Positions 50,251-58,572 of a stretch of 64,000 nt of DNA are shown here, piece after piece. Both the position numbers and the translations under genes were made by a program. The notes below the pieces were generated by a model that ran no database searches, was not told the DNA's origin, and saw only the letters and a program-made list of their open reading frames with translations. Location of the stretch: NCBI GenBank assembly GCA_934546745.1, contig CAKTDV010000003.1:1-64000 (forward strand). The letters run 5' to 3'. The DNA comes from an uncultured Desulfovibrio sp. (lineage in GTDB: Bacteria; Desulfobacterota; Desulfovibrionia; Desulfovibrionales; Desulfovibrionaceae). The stretch's first letter is position 1. Each line of letters begins with the position of its first letter.

Positions 50251-53200
50251 ATGCAACATGACTTACGTAACTGTACGTTATTTGAAGTAAGCTGGGAAGT
50301 CTGCAACAAGGTAGGCGGCATCTATACGGTTGTCAGCAGCAAGGCCCTGGAGGCTGTCGGCCATTTCGGAGACAACTATTTTCTCCTGGGCCCCGATCTA
50401 GGGAACAACGCGGCGTTCGAACCCACGGACGAGTCCTGCTGGTCGGCGCTTGCGCCCGCGTTGCAGCAACGCGGCCTGAAGTGCCGTTTTGGGCGCTGGA
50501 ACATACCGGGACGTCCCAAGGTGATTCTGGTGGGTTTCCGGGATCATTACAACCAGGGCCAGCTTCTTTATTCCCTGTGGAACCGTTTTGGCGTGGATTC
50601 CATTTCCGGCGGCTGGGACTATGCGGAACCGGTGATGTTCAGTACAGCCTGCGGCGAAGTCATCGAGACGGCGGCAAAGGTCTTCCACAGCGACGAGAAT
50701 GGCCGGGTGCTGGCGCATTTTCACGAATGGATGTGCGGCGGCGGCCTGCTGTATCTCAAGCAGAACGCGCCCGCCATCGGCACGGTCTTCACCACGCACG
50801 CGACCATGCTGGGACGGGCGTTGTCCGGGGCCGACGTTGCCATCTCCGCGCAGCGGAAACAGATCAATCCCCGGCGCGAGGCGGATGCCCACAACATCAC
50901 AGCCAAACATTCCATGGAATCCACGGCGGCGCGCGAAGCGGACTGTTTTACGACGGTCAGCCGCCTTACCGCCAGCGAGGCCGCGGCCTTTCTGGGGCGC
51001 GTGCCCGACGTGGTGACGCCCAACGGCATCGATCTGCGCCGCATTCCCGATTTCAGTGACGATCGGACGTTGCCGCGCAGGGCGCGCGAACGCCTGCTGG
51101 AAGCGGCGGGGCGCCTGCTGCGGCGCACGCTGCCCAGTGACACGCGCATCTTCCTCATCGGCGGACGGTACGAATTCCACAATAAGGGCATCGACATTTT
51201 TCTTGACGCGCTGGGGCAGGTCAATGAGGCGCTGGCGGAGTCGTCCACCAATGTGCTGGCCCTGTGCGCCGTCATGGGCGGACACAGCGGCCCCAATCCC
51301 GACGCCGTGAGCGGCGATCCCGCGCGTCTGCCCAGCGACGGCGGGCACTGGATAAGCAGCCACTATGTCTACAATCCGCCGCAGGATCCCATCCTGTGCG
51401 CCTGCCGCCGACTGCATCTGGACAATCGCCCCGAAAACAGGGTGCAGGTCATCTTTGATCCGGCGCAGCTCAACGGTCAGGACGGTTTTCTGAACATGTC
51501 CTATCAGGATGTCCTGAGCGCCTGCGATCTGGGCGTCTTTCCCTCCTGGTATGAACCCTGGGGCTATACGCCGCAGGAAAGCATCGCCTGCGCCGTTCCC
51601 ACCGTCACCTCCGATCTAGCGGGCTTCGGCCTGTGGGCGCGGAAGATGAAGGGACAGGAATGCGGCGTGGAGATCCTCAGCCGTGAACAGACCACCTATG
51701 AGAAAAGCACGGAGGCCCTGCGCGATGTGCTGCTCTCCTACGCCGGACTGGACGTCGAGGAGCTGCGCCGCCGCCGGGCCTCGGCGCGTTCGCTGTGCGG
51801 GCATTGCACATGGGAGGATTTTTTCCCCCAGTATGCGCAGGCGTATGACATGGCCCTGACCAAGGCCGGCGGACGCGCTCCCGGCAGCGCCCAGGATCGC
51901 AGCTCCCTCACCCGTGTGCTGACGCCTTCCATGTCCACCACGCCCAATCTGCACGCCTTTACCGTGACCCCGCGCCTGCCCAAGGCCATAGCCCGCCTGC
52001 GCGAGCTGGCCTGCAATCTCTGGTGGTGCTGGCATCCCGAATGTCATCCCCTCTTTTCGGAACTGAACCCCGAAGAATGGCATAACGGCCATCACAATCC
52101 CGTGACGGCCATCGACAAGGCATCCAGAACGAGACTGAAAACACTGGCCGCCGATCCGTCCTACCTGCGTCTGTACAACGCCACGCTGGAGGCCTTTGAC
52201 GCCTACATGAACGCGCCGGGGCCGGACTATCGTCCCCTGAGCGGGGCAAAGCCCCTGGCCTATTTTTCCACGGAATACGGTCTCGCGGAATGCCTGCCCA
52301 TCTACTCCGGCGGCCTGGGCGTGCTGTCGGGGGATCACCTCAAAACCGCCAGCGACCTCCATCTGCCGCTGGTGGGCGTCGGCCTGCTCTACAAAAACGG
52401 CTATTTCCGTCAGGGCATTGGCAAAAACGGCCGGCAGGTGGCCATCTATCCGCGGAACGACTTCAGCCAGCTTCCGCTGGAGCGCGTCCATGACGGCAAC
52501 GGCGACCCCCTGGACATCATGCTCCAGCTTTCCGGACGCCGCCTGTTTGCCAATGTCTGGCGCGTGCGCGTCGGGCGCGTGAACCTCTATCTGATGGATA
52601 CCGACACCCCCAGAAACACCGATGACGATCGCCGTATCACCTCCCGTCTGTACGAGGCGGATCGGGACGTGCGCCTGCGGCAGGAGATCCTTCTCGGCTG
52701 CGGCGGCGTCCGCCTGTTACGGGAGCTGGGCATCACCCCCGCCGCCTATCACATGAACGAAGGTCATTCGGCTTTTCTGATATTTGAGCGTTTACGCGAA
52801 CTCATGCTCAACCGCGGTCTGTCCTTTGCCGAAGCCGGGGAAGTCATACGCGGCAGCACCGTCTTTACAACGCACACACCGGTGGACGCGGGCAACGAAC
52901 GCTTCTCCATCGACGCCATGGAGACCTATTTCAAACAACTGGCCCAGAGCATCGGCATAGGCTGGAACGAGCTCATGCAAACGGGCCGTTATGCCAAAAG
53001 CGAGCGCAATGTCTTTGAAATGACCGTGCTGGCGCTCAATTACGCCTATCGCGCCAACGGCGTCAGCGCGCTGCACGGCTACGTGTCGCGCCAGATGTGG
53101 CAGGAGGGCTGGCCCGGCGTTCCCGCGGCGGAAATTCCCATCGGGCACGTGACAAACGGCGTCCACGTTCCCTCCTATGTGGGCCCGGCCTTCCGCTCGC

Positions 53201-54495
53201 TGCTCAATCACACGCTCGGCGAAGGCTGGGATGAACATCTGGATACCGCCGACTGGCACAGACTCGCCGACGTGTCCGACGATGAACTCTGGACGGTCAA
53301 ACAGTTCCAGAAAAAACGCCTGCTTGATCACCTGCGCGCCCAACTGCCCCAGATGGCAAAGACGCTGGGCGTGCCCTATGAACGCCAGAAGGCCATAGGC
53401 GCGCGCCTTGCCCCCTCAAGCCTTATTATCGGCTTTGCGCGACGCTTCGCGCCCTACAAACGCGCAAACCTGCTCTTTGCCGACATCAAGCGCCTGTGCC
53501 GTATTCTCGATAACGACAGGCGGCCCGTGATTTTTGTCTTTGCGGGCAAGGCCCATCCGGCCGATACGCAGGGCATCGACATCATGCAGGAAGTGCTTCA
53601 CCGTGCTCTGACGCCTGAACTGGAAGGCAAGATATTCTTCATTCCCGATTACGACATCTCCGTCTCCCGCCTCCTGGCGCAGGGCTGCGACGTCTGGCTC
53701 AATACGCCCCGCCGTCCCCGCGAGGCCAGCGGCACCAGCGGCCAGAAGGTATCGGTCAACGGCGGTCTGAATCTCAGCGTTTCCGACGGCTGGTGGTGCG
53801 AAGGGTTCAACGGCCGCAACGGCTGGAACATCGGCGCGCAGGCCGGGCCCGGCAACGCGCCGGAACAGAACGATTACGACGATGCCGAAAGCCTGTACAG
53901 CCTCCTTGAGGAAAAGGTCGTGCCGCTCTATTTCGAACGCGACGCCTTTGATCTGCCTCACGGCTGGCTCTGCATGATGCGCGAGGCCATGACGTCGCTC
54001 ATCGCGCGGTACAGCTCGCACCGTATGCTGACGGACTACATTCGCGACTACTACCAGCCCGCGGCACGCCACTACCATGACCTGACGGAAAAGAACTTTG
54101 CCCTTGCCCGTCGGATTGCCACCTGGAAAACCGGTGTGGCCCAGCGCTTCGGCAGCCTCAAGATGGACAGCATCGTCATCAGCGGTCTTGGCGGCGAAGA
54201 CGGCGCCGATGCCGACAGCATGCACGTGAGCGTCGACATCCTGCCCGGCGACATGAACGATGACGAGCTGCTCGTGCAGCTCGTCGCCGGGCCGGGGGAC
54301 GGCGCCAGCTTCGACGGCAGACCCGACGTCGTGGAGCTGAAACGGGAAAAGGTCGACGATGCGGCGGAACGCCTGACCTACAGCGGGGACTACACGCCCA
54401 CACGGAATGGCCGCCATATCTACGGTATCCGCGTCATGCCCATAACAAAGGGCCTCGACTCGCCCCTTGATACCCGCCTCGTCCTCTGGGGCTAG
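50251..54495 (+). CDS. Fusion of GT3 glycogen synthase and GT35 alpha-glucan phosphorylase
   Basis: A 1414-aa two-enzyme polypeptide. Residues 1-560 are a eukaryote-like GT3 glycogen synthase (FEVSWEVCNKVGGIYTVVSSKA; HFHEWMCGGGLLYLK; FPSWYEPWGYTPQESIACAVPTV). From about 573 (PKAIARLRELACNLWWCWHPE, the DUF3417 region) the rest is a GT35 phosphorylase with YFSTEYGLAECLPIYSGGLGVLSG-type motif, YHMNEGHSAFL and the PLP-lysine region EASGTSGQKVSVNGGL (Lys near 1166). A start at 50251 (AGGAAAAGGA upstream) is preferred; the open frame to 50110 overlaps the GH57 gene. One chain thus holds both synthesis and phosphorolysis. Last gene of the glycogen operon. Confidence 0.92.
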   Translation: MQHDLRNCTLFEVSWEVCNKVGGIYTVVSSKALEAVGHFGDNYFLLGPDLGNNAAFEPTDESCWSALAPALQQRGLKCRFGRWNIPGRPKVILVGFRDHYNQGQLLYSLWNRFGVDSISGGWDYAEPVMFSTACGEVIETAAKVFHSDENGRVLAHFHEWMCGGGLLYLKQNAPAIGTVFTTHATMLGRALSGADVAISAQRKQINPRREADAHNITAKHSMESTAAREADCFTTVSRLTASEAAAFLGRVPDVVTPNGIDLRRIPDFSDDRTLPRRARERLLEAAGRLLRRTLPSDTRIFLIGGRYEFHNKGIDIFLDALGQVNEALAESSTNVLALCAVMGGHSGPNPDAVSGDPARLPSDGGHWISSHYVYNPPQDPILCACRRLHLDNRPENRVQVIFDPAQLNGQDGFLNMSYQDVLSACDLGVFPSWYEPWGYTPQESIACAVPTVTSDLAGFGLWARKMKGQECGVEILSREQTTYEKSTEALRDVLLSYAGLDVEELRRRRASARSLCGHCTWEDFFPQYAQAYDMALTKAGGRAPGSAQDRSSLTRVLTPSMSTTPNLHAFTVTPRLPKAIARLRELACNLWWCWHPECHPLFSELNPEEWHNGHHNPVTAIDKASRTRLKTLAADPSYLRLYNATLEAFDAYMNAPGPDYRPLSGAKPLAYFSTEYGLAECLPIYSGGLGVLSGDHLKTASDLHLPLVGVGLLYKNGYFRQGIGKNGRQVAIYPRNDFSQLPLERVHDGNGDPLDIMLQLSGRRLFANVWRVRVGRVNLYLMDTDTPRNTDDDRRITSRLYEADRDVRLRQEILLGCGGVRLLRELGITPAAYHMNEGHSAFLIFERLRELMLNRGLSFAEAGEVIRGSTVFTTHTPVDAGNERFSIDAMETYFKQLAQSIGIGWNELMQTGRYAKSERNVFEMTVLALNYAYRANGVSALHGYVSRQMWQEGWPGVPAAEIPIGHVTNGVHVPSYVGPAFRSLLNHTLGEGWDEHLDTADWHRLADVSDDELWTVKQFQKKRLLDHLRAQLPQMAKTLGVPYERQKAIGARLAPSSLIIGFARRFAPYKRANLLFADIKRLCRILDNDRRPVIFVFAGKAHPADTQGIDIMQEVLHRALTPELEGKIFFIPDYDISVSRLLAQGCDVWLNTPRRPREASGTSGQKVSVNGGLNLSVSDGWWCEGFNGRNGWNIGAQAGPGNAPEQNDYDDAESLYSLLEEKVVPLYFERDAFDLPHGWLCMMREAMTSLIARYSSHRMLTDYIRDYYQPAARHYHDLTEKNFALARRIATWKTGVAQRFGSLKMDSIVISGLGGEDGADADSMHVSVDILPGDMNDDELLVQLVAGPGDGASFDGRPDVVELKREKVDDAAERLTYSGDYTPTRNGRHIYGIRVMPITKGLDSPLDTRLVLWG

Positions 54496-54515
54496 ACGCC
54501 GCTTTCACACCCTGC

Positions 54516-54551
54516 TGGGAGCTGTCTTTTGGTTCAAAGAGACAGCTCCCA
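54516..54551. terminator. Hairpin between the converging glycogen and TonB operons
   Basis: TGGGAGCTGTCT (54516-54527) and AGACAGCTCCCA (54540-54551), a perfect 12-bp stem around a 12-nt loop. It lies just past both convergent stop codons. No T-run follows on either side, so it may work as a transcript-end stabiliser or roadblock. Confidence 0.65.
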
Positions 54552-54555
54552 ACCT

Positions 54556-55425
54556 CTATTTCAGCCTGAAATCAAAAGGCAGCAAAACCAGCGTCCTCAC
54601 TGGCCTCCCCTGTTTTTTCCCGGGCGTAAAACGCATCCTGTAAGCGGCTTCCAAAGCGGCTTTCTCAAAAAGGCCGGAAGGTTCAGCCTTGTACACGGCA
54701 CACCGTGTGGGCAAGCCGTTAGTATCCACTATCAACTGAATTATCACGCGACCTTCAATGCTCTTTCTTTTGGCTTTCCCTGGATATTCAGGCCGTATCC
54801 GCTTGAGTATGGCCGGCGGATTGTCCAGATCTCCCGGAGTAAAAAGCGCCCCGTCACCCTGCTTGCCACCTGGTATGCCAACGCTGGCCGCATCAGCGCC
54901 AGAGGGTATTCCCGGCGTGGAAGGAGATACGCCAGCATTGTCACTCTCCCGGACAGATTGCCTGGAAGCTTTCATGGATCGGATGGTCGATCTGGCACGG
55001 CTCTTTTGTTTCTGTCTGCGTTCTCTGGCTTGCTCATGAATCTCTTTTCCAAGACGAGATTCGCTCCGCTGCGGCGGCGATACGGCAATATCCTCTTCTC
55101 CCCGCGATTCCCGTTGATCCGCTGAAGGCGTTATCGAAGCTCCCGGTGTGGATGCGGATAAGCCAGGCAGAGCTGTCCCGTTCACAAGCTCGAGGTGATA
55201 CACAGGAATTTCTTTTTTTTTCATGCCCCATAATGGTTCGAAGAAAAAACCGCTCAGGAGACAAACATGGATAATAAAAGACAGTAAAAAATATTTAGTA
55301 CTATTTTTACAATGACATTTTATATATTGTAAATGTATTATATCCGTATTTTTCGGCAGACAAAAAAATAAACTTCTATGCTCTTTACAGAGTTCAGAAG
55401 GACAGGAAGGGGCGTTACAATACAT
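54556..55425 (-). CDS. tonB: TonB energy transducer
   Basis: A 289-aa inner-membrane protein that passes proton-motive energy to outer-membrane receptors. An unusually long, Cys-rich N-terminus (about 1-43) precedes the single membrane segment YFLLSFIIHVCLLSGFFF (with the characteristic His). A charged and Pro/Ser/Gly-rich periplasmic spacer follows, then the TonB C-terminal domain (about 205-289: PPAILKRIRPEYPGKAKRKSIEGR-type, split; VDTNGLPTRCAVYKAEPSGLFEKAALEAA). The ATG overlaps the permease stop by one base. Last gene of the metal-uptake cluster, so this TonB is probably dedicated. Confidence 0.88.
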   Translation of the reverse strand: MYCNAPSCPSELCKEHRSLFFCLPKNTDIIHLQYIKCHCKNSTKYFLLSFIIHVCLLSGFFFEPLWGMKKKEIPVYHLELVNGTALPGLSASTPGASITPSADQRESRGEEDIAVSPPQRSESRLGKEIHEQARERRQKQKSRARSTIRSMKASRQSVRESDNAGVSPSTPGIPSGADAASVGIPGGKQGDGALFTPGDLDNPPAILKRIRPEYPGKAKRKSIEGRVIIQLIVDTNGLPTRCAVYKAEPSGLFEKAALEAAYRMRFTPGKKQGRPVRTLVLLPFDFRLK

Positions 55426-56240
55426 CAGGTAGCCCTATCGCGCTTTTTTGGAGAAAAAAGTATAGCCAGCAGCAGGCAAAAGGCCGCTACCAAAACAATA
55501 GCCGCACCCGGAGGCACAGCAAAATGAAAAGATATCCATAGACCCATTGCCGAGGCTGCCGCTCCCAAAAAGGCTGAGAGTGCAAACATGCGATGCAGGC
55601 TGTATGTCAATTGCAGCGCTGTAGCCGCCGGGGTAACGATCAGCGAAAAAATGAGAAATCCTCCAATAGCCTTGAGCGAAAAGGCCATCACCAGCCCCAT
55701 AAGAATCAGACAGGTATAGTAGATTACCTGTACCGGGATACCGGCAGCCAAAGCTGAGCGACGTTGTCCGATAATTGCTTGTATCTCCTTGAAAAAAAGA
55801 AAAATAAAGGCAAAGAGGAAAAATGCCGTACCCGCCATGAGCCAGAGATCAAGAGAGGTGACGGTGAGCAGGCTGCCCCATATAAGATTGAGACCGTCCA
55901 CTCGTGCGCCAGGCAAAAGTCCCAATGCCAGCATGGCGACACTCATGACGATGGAAAAAATGATGCCCATAGCGGTATCAAGGGTGAAACCGGGCCGATC
56001 GGCCAGAGGCCCGACCGCGGCAGCCGCGCCCAGGCTGGCGGCTACGCCTCCGGCCAGGGGAGAACAGCCCAGCATGAGAGCCAGCAACGCTCCGGCAAAA
56101 GCCGCGTGCGAAATGCACATCCCCACAAGGCTCATGCGCCAGAGAACAACAAAAACGCCTATGGCCCCGCACACGCAGCCGCCAAGCACTGCCATAAGCA
56201 GCCCCCGCTGCAGAAATTCGTAATATAAAAAACCATCCAT
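55425..56240 (-). CDS. Metal ABC transporter permease (ZnuB/MntB family)
   Basis: A 271-aa inner-membrane permease of the ABC-3 metal family with about 8 membrane segments. Conserved LVGMCISHAAFAGALLALMLG near residue 40 is the family signature; LKAIGGFLIFSLIVTPAATALQL near 190 is the second. ATG at 56240 with GAGGAGGG upstream; the longer frame overlaps the ATPase gene. Zn2+ or Mn2+ are the usual substrates, but the cluster may handle another metal or a chelate. Confidence 0.9.
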   Translation of the reverse strand: MDGFLYYEFLQRGLLMAVLGGCVCGAIGVFVVLWRMSLVGMCISHAAFAGALLALMLGCSPLAGGVAASLGAAAAVGPLADRPGFTLDTAMGIIFSIVMSVAMLALGLLPGARVDGLNLIWGSLLTVTSLDLWLMAGTAFFLFAFIFLFFKEIQAIIGQRRSALAAGIPVQVIYYTCLILMGLVMAFSLKAIGGFLIFSLIVTPAATALQLTYSLHRMFALSAFLGAAASAMGLWISFHFAVPPGAAIVLVAAFCLLLAILFSPKKRDRAT

Positions 56241-56259
56241 GCGGCCTCTCTTGCCCTCC

Positions 56260-57066
56260 TCAAAACAGGGCCGCCTGGCGGCCATTGCAATTGGCTATTA
56301 CAATGGGAACGCCGTACAGCCGCTCCAGCAACGCCGCCTGCATAGCATCAGCGGCTTTCCCCTGCCAGAGTATTTGCCCTTCCCGCAGCATGGCGACCTT
56401 TTGCGCCAGATGAAAAACCGCATTGAGATCATGCGTGACCATAAGCACCGCCAAGTTGTGCCTGTGTCGCAGGGCGGCTATGGCCTCAAGAATATCGCGT
56501 TGCGCCTGCCAATCCAATGCGGCTGTTGGTTCATCCAGCAGGAGCAGTTCTGGTTCCTGGGCAAGGGCGCGCGCCAAGGCTACGCGCTGGCGCTGGCCGC
56601 CGGAAAGCTGTCCCAGGGGACGTCGGGCCAGCTCTGCCATCCCCACAGTTTCCAGCGAACGCATGACAAGCGCTTCTTCCCGCTTACCGGGTCTTTTAAA
56701 CAGGCCAAGTCGCCCGTAAGTTCCCCCCAGAACAGATTCATAGACTGAAAGCGGCATCTTGGGATCTATATCCGCCGCCTGAAAAACCTGGGCAATTTTC
56801 AGGCGTACCTGACGGACATTACGTTTCGTAACGGCTTGTCCCGCATACTCCACTCTGCCCCCGTGACAGGGCGTCAGACCATTGAACAGCCCCAAAAGGG
56901 AAGATTTGCCCGCACCGTTGGGCCCGATAAGCGACCAAAATTCCCCATGCCGGATATGCAGACTGATATTACGAAGAATGTATCTCCGCCCATACTTGAC
57001 AGACACATCGTACAGTCCGGCCTGCACAGGCGCATCAGAGATGGGAAAGGGCCTGCACATTGGCAC
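56260..57066 (-). CDS. Metal ABC transporter ATP-binding protein (ZnuC family)
   Basis: A 268-aa ABC ATPase. Walker A GPNGAGKSSLLGL, signature LSGGQRQRVALARALAQEP, Walker B LLLLDEPTAALD and the H-loop in MVTHDLNAVF. The N-terminus overlaps the end of the binding-protein gene by 32 nt, so an internal start near residue 15-20 is possible. The order binding protein, ATPase, permease is typical of metal importers. Confidence 0.92.
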   Translation of the reverse strand: MPMCRPFPISDAPVQAGLYDVSVKYGRRYILRNISLHIRHGEFWSLIGPNGAGKSSLLGLFNGLTPCHGGRVEYAGQAVTKRNVRQVRLKIAQVFQAADIDPKMPLSVYESVLGGTYGRLGLFKRPGKREEALVMRSLETVGMAELARRPLGQLSGGQRQRVALARALAQEPELLLLDEPTAALDWQAQRDILEAIAALRHRHNLAVLMVTHDLNAVFHLAQKVAMLREGQILWQGKAADAMQAALLERLYGVPIVIANCNGRQAALF

Positions 57067-57850
57067 GCATCAGGCTGAAGTAATCCGGCACATTTGGACT
57101 GGATCCGGGGAAATTGGACAGAACAACATGTGGCACTTGTAATTCCAGCGCCAAGGGCAGCCCAGCTTCACTCCCGCTTTGCTTGTTATCAATGACGCCG
57201 CTGACCTGTCTGCCCTGTACAGCACGTAGCGTCTGAGCCAATGCGCCCGCGCTGAGATCCTCGGCTCTTCCGTATTGTTGCAGCACATGTAGCCCGGCCC
57301 ATACGACGAATTCCGCCTGCATACCGGCAACCAGAACTCCCTTGCCCTGTACAGGAGCCAATATGGCCAGGCATTCCTTTTCCAAGGCCTCTATTCGCGC
57401 AAGGCGCGCCTCCAAACGATCAGAGATGAACGACGCCTGCTTGGGAAACGCTTCCATAAGGGCTCCACTCACCGCGCGGGAAGCCTCACGCTGGTTTTTC
57501 GGTATGAGCCAACTGCCAGATGTTTCCAAAAAAACTACGCGCAAATTCTTGTTCGCCACAGCTTCCAACATGGCTGTCACTTGCGGCATATGCTGTTGAA
57601 AGCTGTGAAGCAACAGAATGTCCGCCTCCGCGGCGAAGACAAAATCTCCGGTTTTGATATTTTCATGGCCGGGACAACTGGACCCCTGCGTGAGCGTAAG
57701 GATTTTTCCTTGCCCATCAGTTAGATCCTTGACGATATCTTCGATAAGCGACGTACCAGCGATAACTTTGAACGGCTCCGCCTCAAGTCTTGGCACACAT
57801 AAGACGACTGTCAGGAATAGAACACAGGCAACCATTGATGTGAAACGCAT
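57035..57850 (-). CDS. Metal ABC transporter substrate-binding protein (ZnuA-like, divergent)
   Basis: A 271-aa periplasmic protein with a signal peptide (about 1-24, ending RLEA). TSLIEDIVKDLTDGQGKI matches the start of cluster A-I binding proteins; the usual first metal His lies in SSCPGHENIKTGDF, where most members have D-P-H-x-Y-x-P. Further ligands could be His in LLLHSFQQHMPQV. The Cys-Pro-Gly-His form and the absence of the His-rich loop make metal specificity unclear. Start 4 nt after the methyltransferase stop. Confidence 0.85.
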   Translation of the reverse strand: MRFTSMVACVLFLTVVLCVPRLEAEPFKVIAGTSLIEDIVKDLTDGQGKILTLTQGSSCPGHENIKTGDFVFAAEADILLLHSFQQHMPQVTAMLEAVANKNLRVVFLETSGSWLIPKNQREASRAVSGALMEAFPKQASFISDRLEARLARIEALEKECLAILAPVQGKGVLVAGMQAEFVVWAGLHVLQQYGRAEDLSAGALAQTLRAVQGRQVSGVIDNKQSGSEAGLPLALELQVPHVVLSNFPGSSPNVPDYFSLMRANVQALSHL

Positions 57851-57853
57851 ATA

Positions 57854-58465
57854 TTACCCCGCTTTGCAGGCGCAGAAATAATAATGTTCCGCACTTTCAT
57901 CGCTTTCAATGTAAGAAAATCCAGCCTGTTCAAAAAGAGTCCGCATACCGCGATCGCAAGGCATATGATCGCCGCGTACAGCATGATAGCGATCATGCAT
58001 GGCATTGAGTTTTTCCCGCCCTTCAAGATGCATGACATAGGCTCTTCCACCGGGCTTAAGCACACGGAAAAATTCGCGTACAGCCGCATCCTTGTCTTCG
58101 ATATGGGGGAATGCGGAAAAACAGACAAGCACATCCACAAAATCATGCAGCAAAGGAATTTCCTCCGCGCGGGCCAGCAACGGCCAGACAAAGGGATATT
58201 TTCTGGCAACGCCAGACAGCATCGCCGGAGAAAAATCCAAAGCCGCAAGACGGCCCGTTTCACCGACGCGCTGACGCAAATACGGTTGCAAGATCCCCTG
58301 ACCGCAACAAACATCCAGTACACTCATGCCTTCGCACAGTGTGACACGTTCCAAAGCTGCTTCCAGCCGCAATCGCACTTCGGGCGGATAGTTGCGCTCT
58401 TCCCAACCATGCGCGCTCGCATCGAAAAACTGGCGGCGCGCCACATTCCGTTCACTCATTTCCAT
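57854..58465 (-). CDS. Class I SAM-dependent methyltransferase inside the metal-uptake cluster
   Basis: A 203-aa methyltransferase. SAM-binding motif I is VLDVCCGQGILQPYL, motif II LAALDFSPAML, motif III/IV LVCFSAFPHIEDKDAAV and the post-motif FFRVLKPGGRAYVMHLEGREK. It ends with YYFCACKAG; the Cys content (CCG, CFS, CDR, CAC) is notable. No signal peptide, so cytoplasmic. It lies between the TonB receptor and the binding protein in the same orientation, with a hairpin (58494-58519) upstream. A role in modifying an imported chelate or metabolising its ligand is inferred from position only. Confidence 0.85.
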   Translation of the reverse strand: MEMSERNVARRQFFDASAHGWEERNYPPEVRLRLEAALERVTLCEGMSVLDVCCGQGILQPYLRQRVGETGRLAALDFSPAMLSGVARKYPFVWPLLARAEEIPLLHDFVDVLVCFSAFPHIEDKDAAVREFFRVLKPGGRAYVMHLEGREKLNAMHDRYHAVRGDHMPCDRGMRTLFEQAGFSYIESDESAEHYYFCACKAG

Positions 58466-58572
58466 GATATCTTTTCCTTGCTTGCTTATTGACCAGCCCC
58501 CGGGCGTTCCTGGGGGCTGCCGTGCGCGTGGGACTGCGCCATTCAGATGTCGCCAGGCTCTCCCGGCAACAT

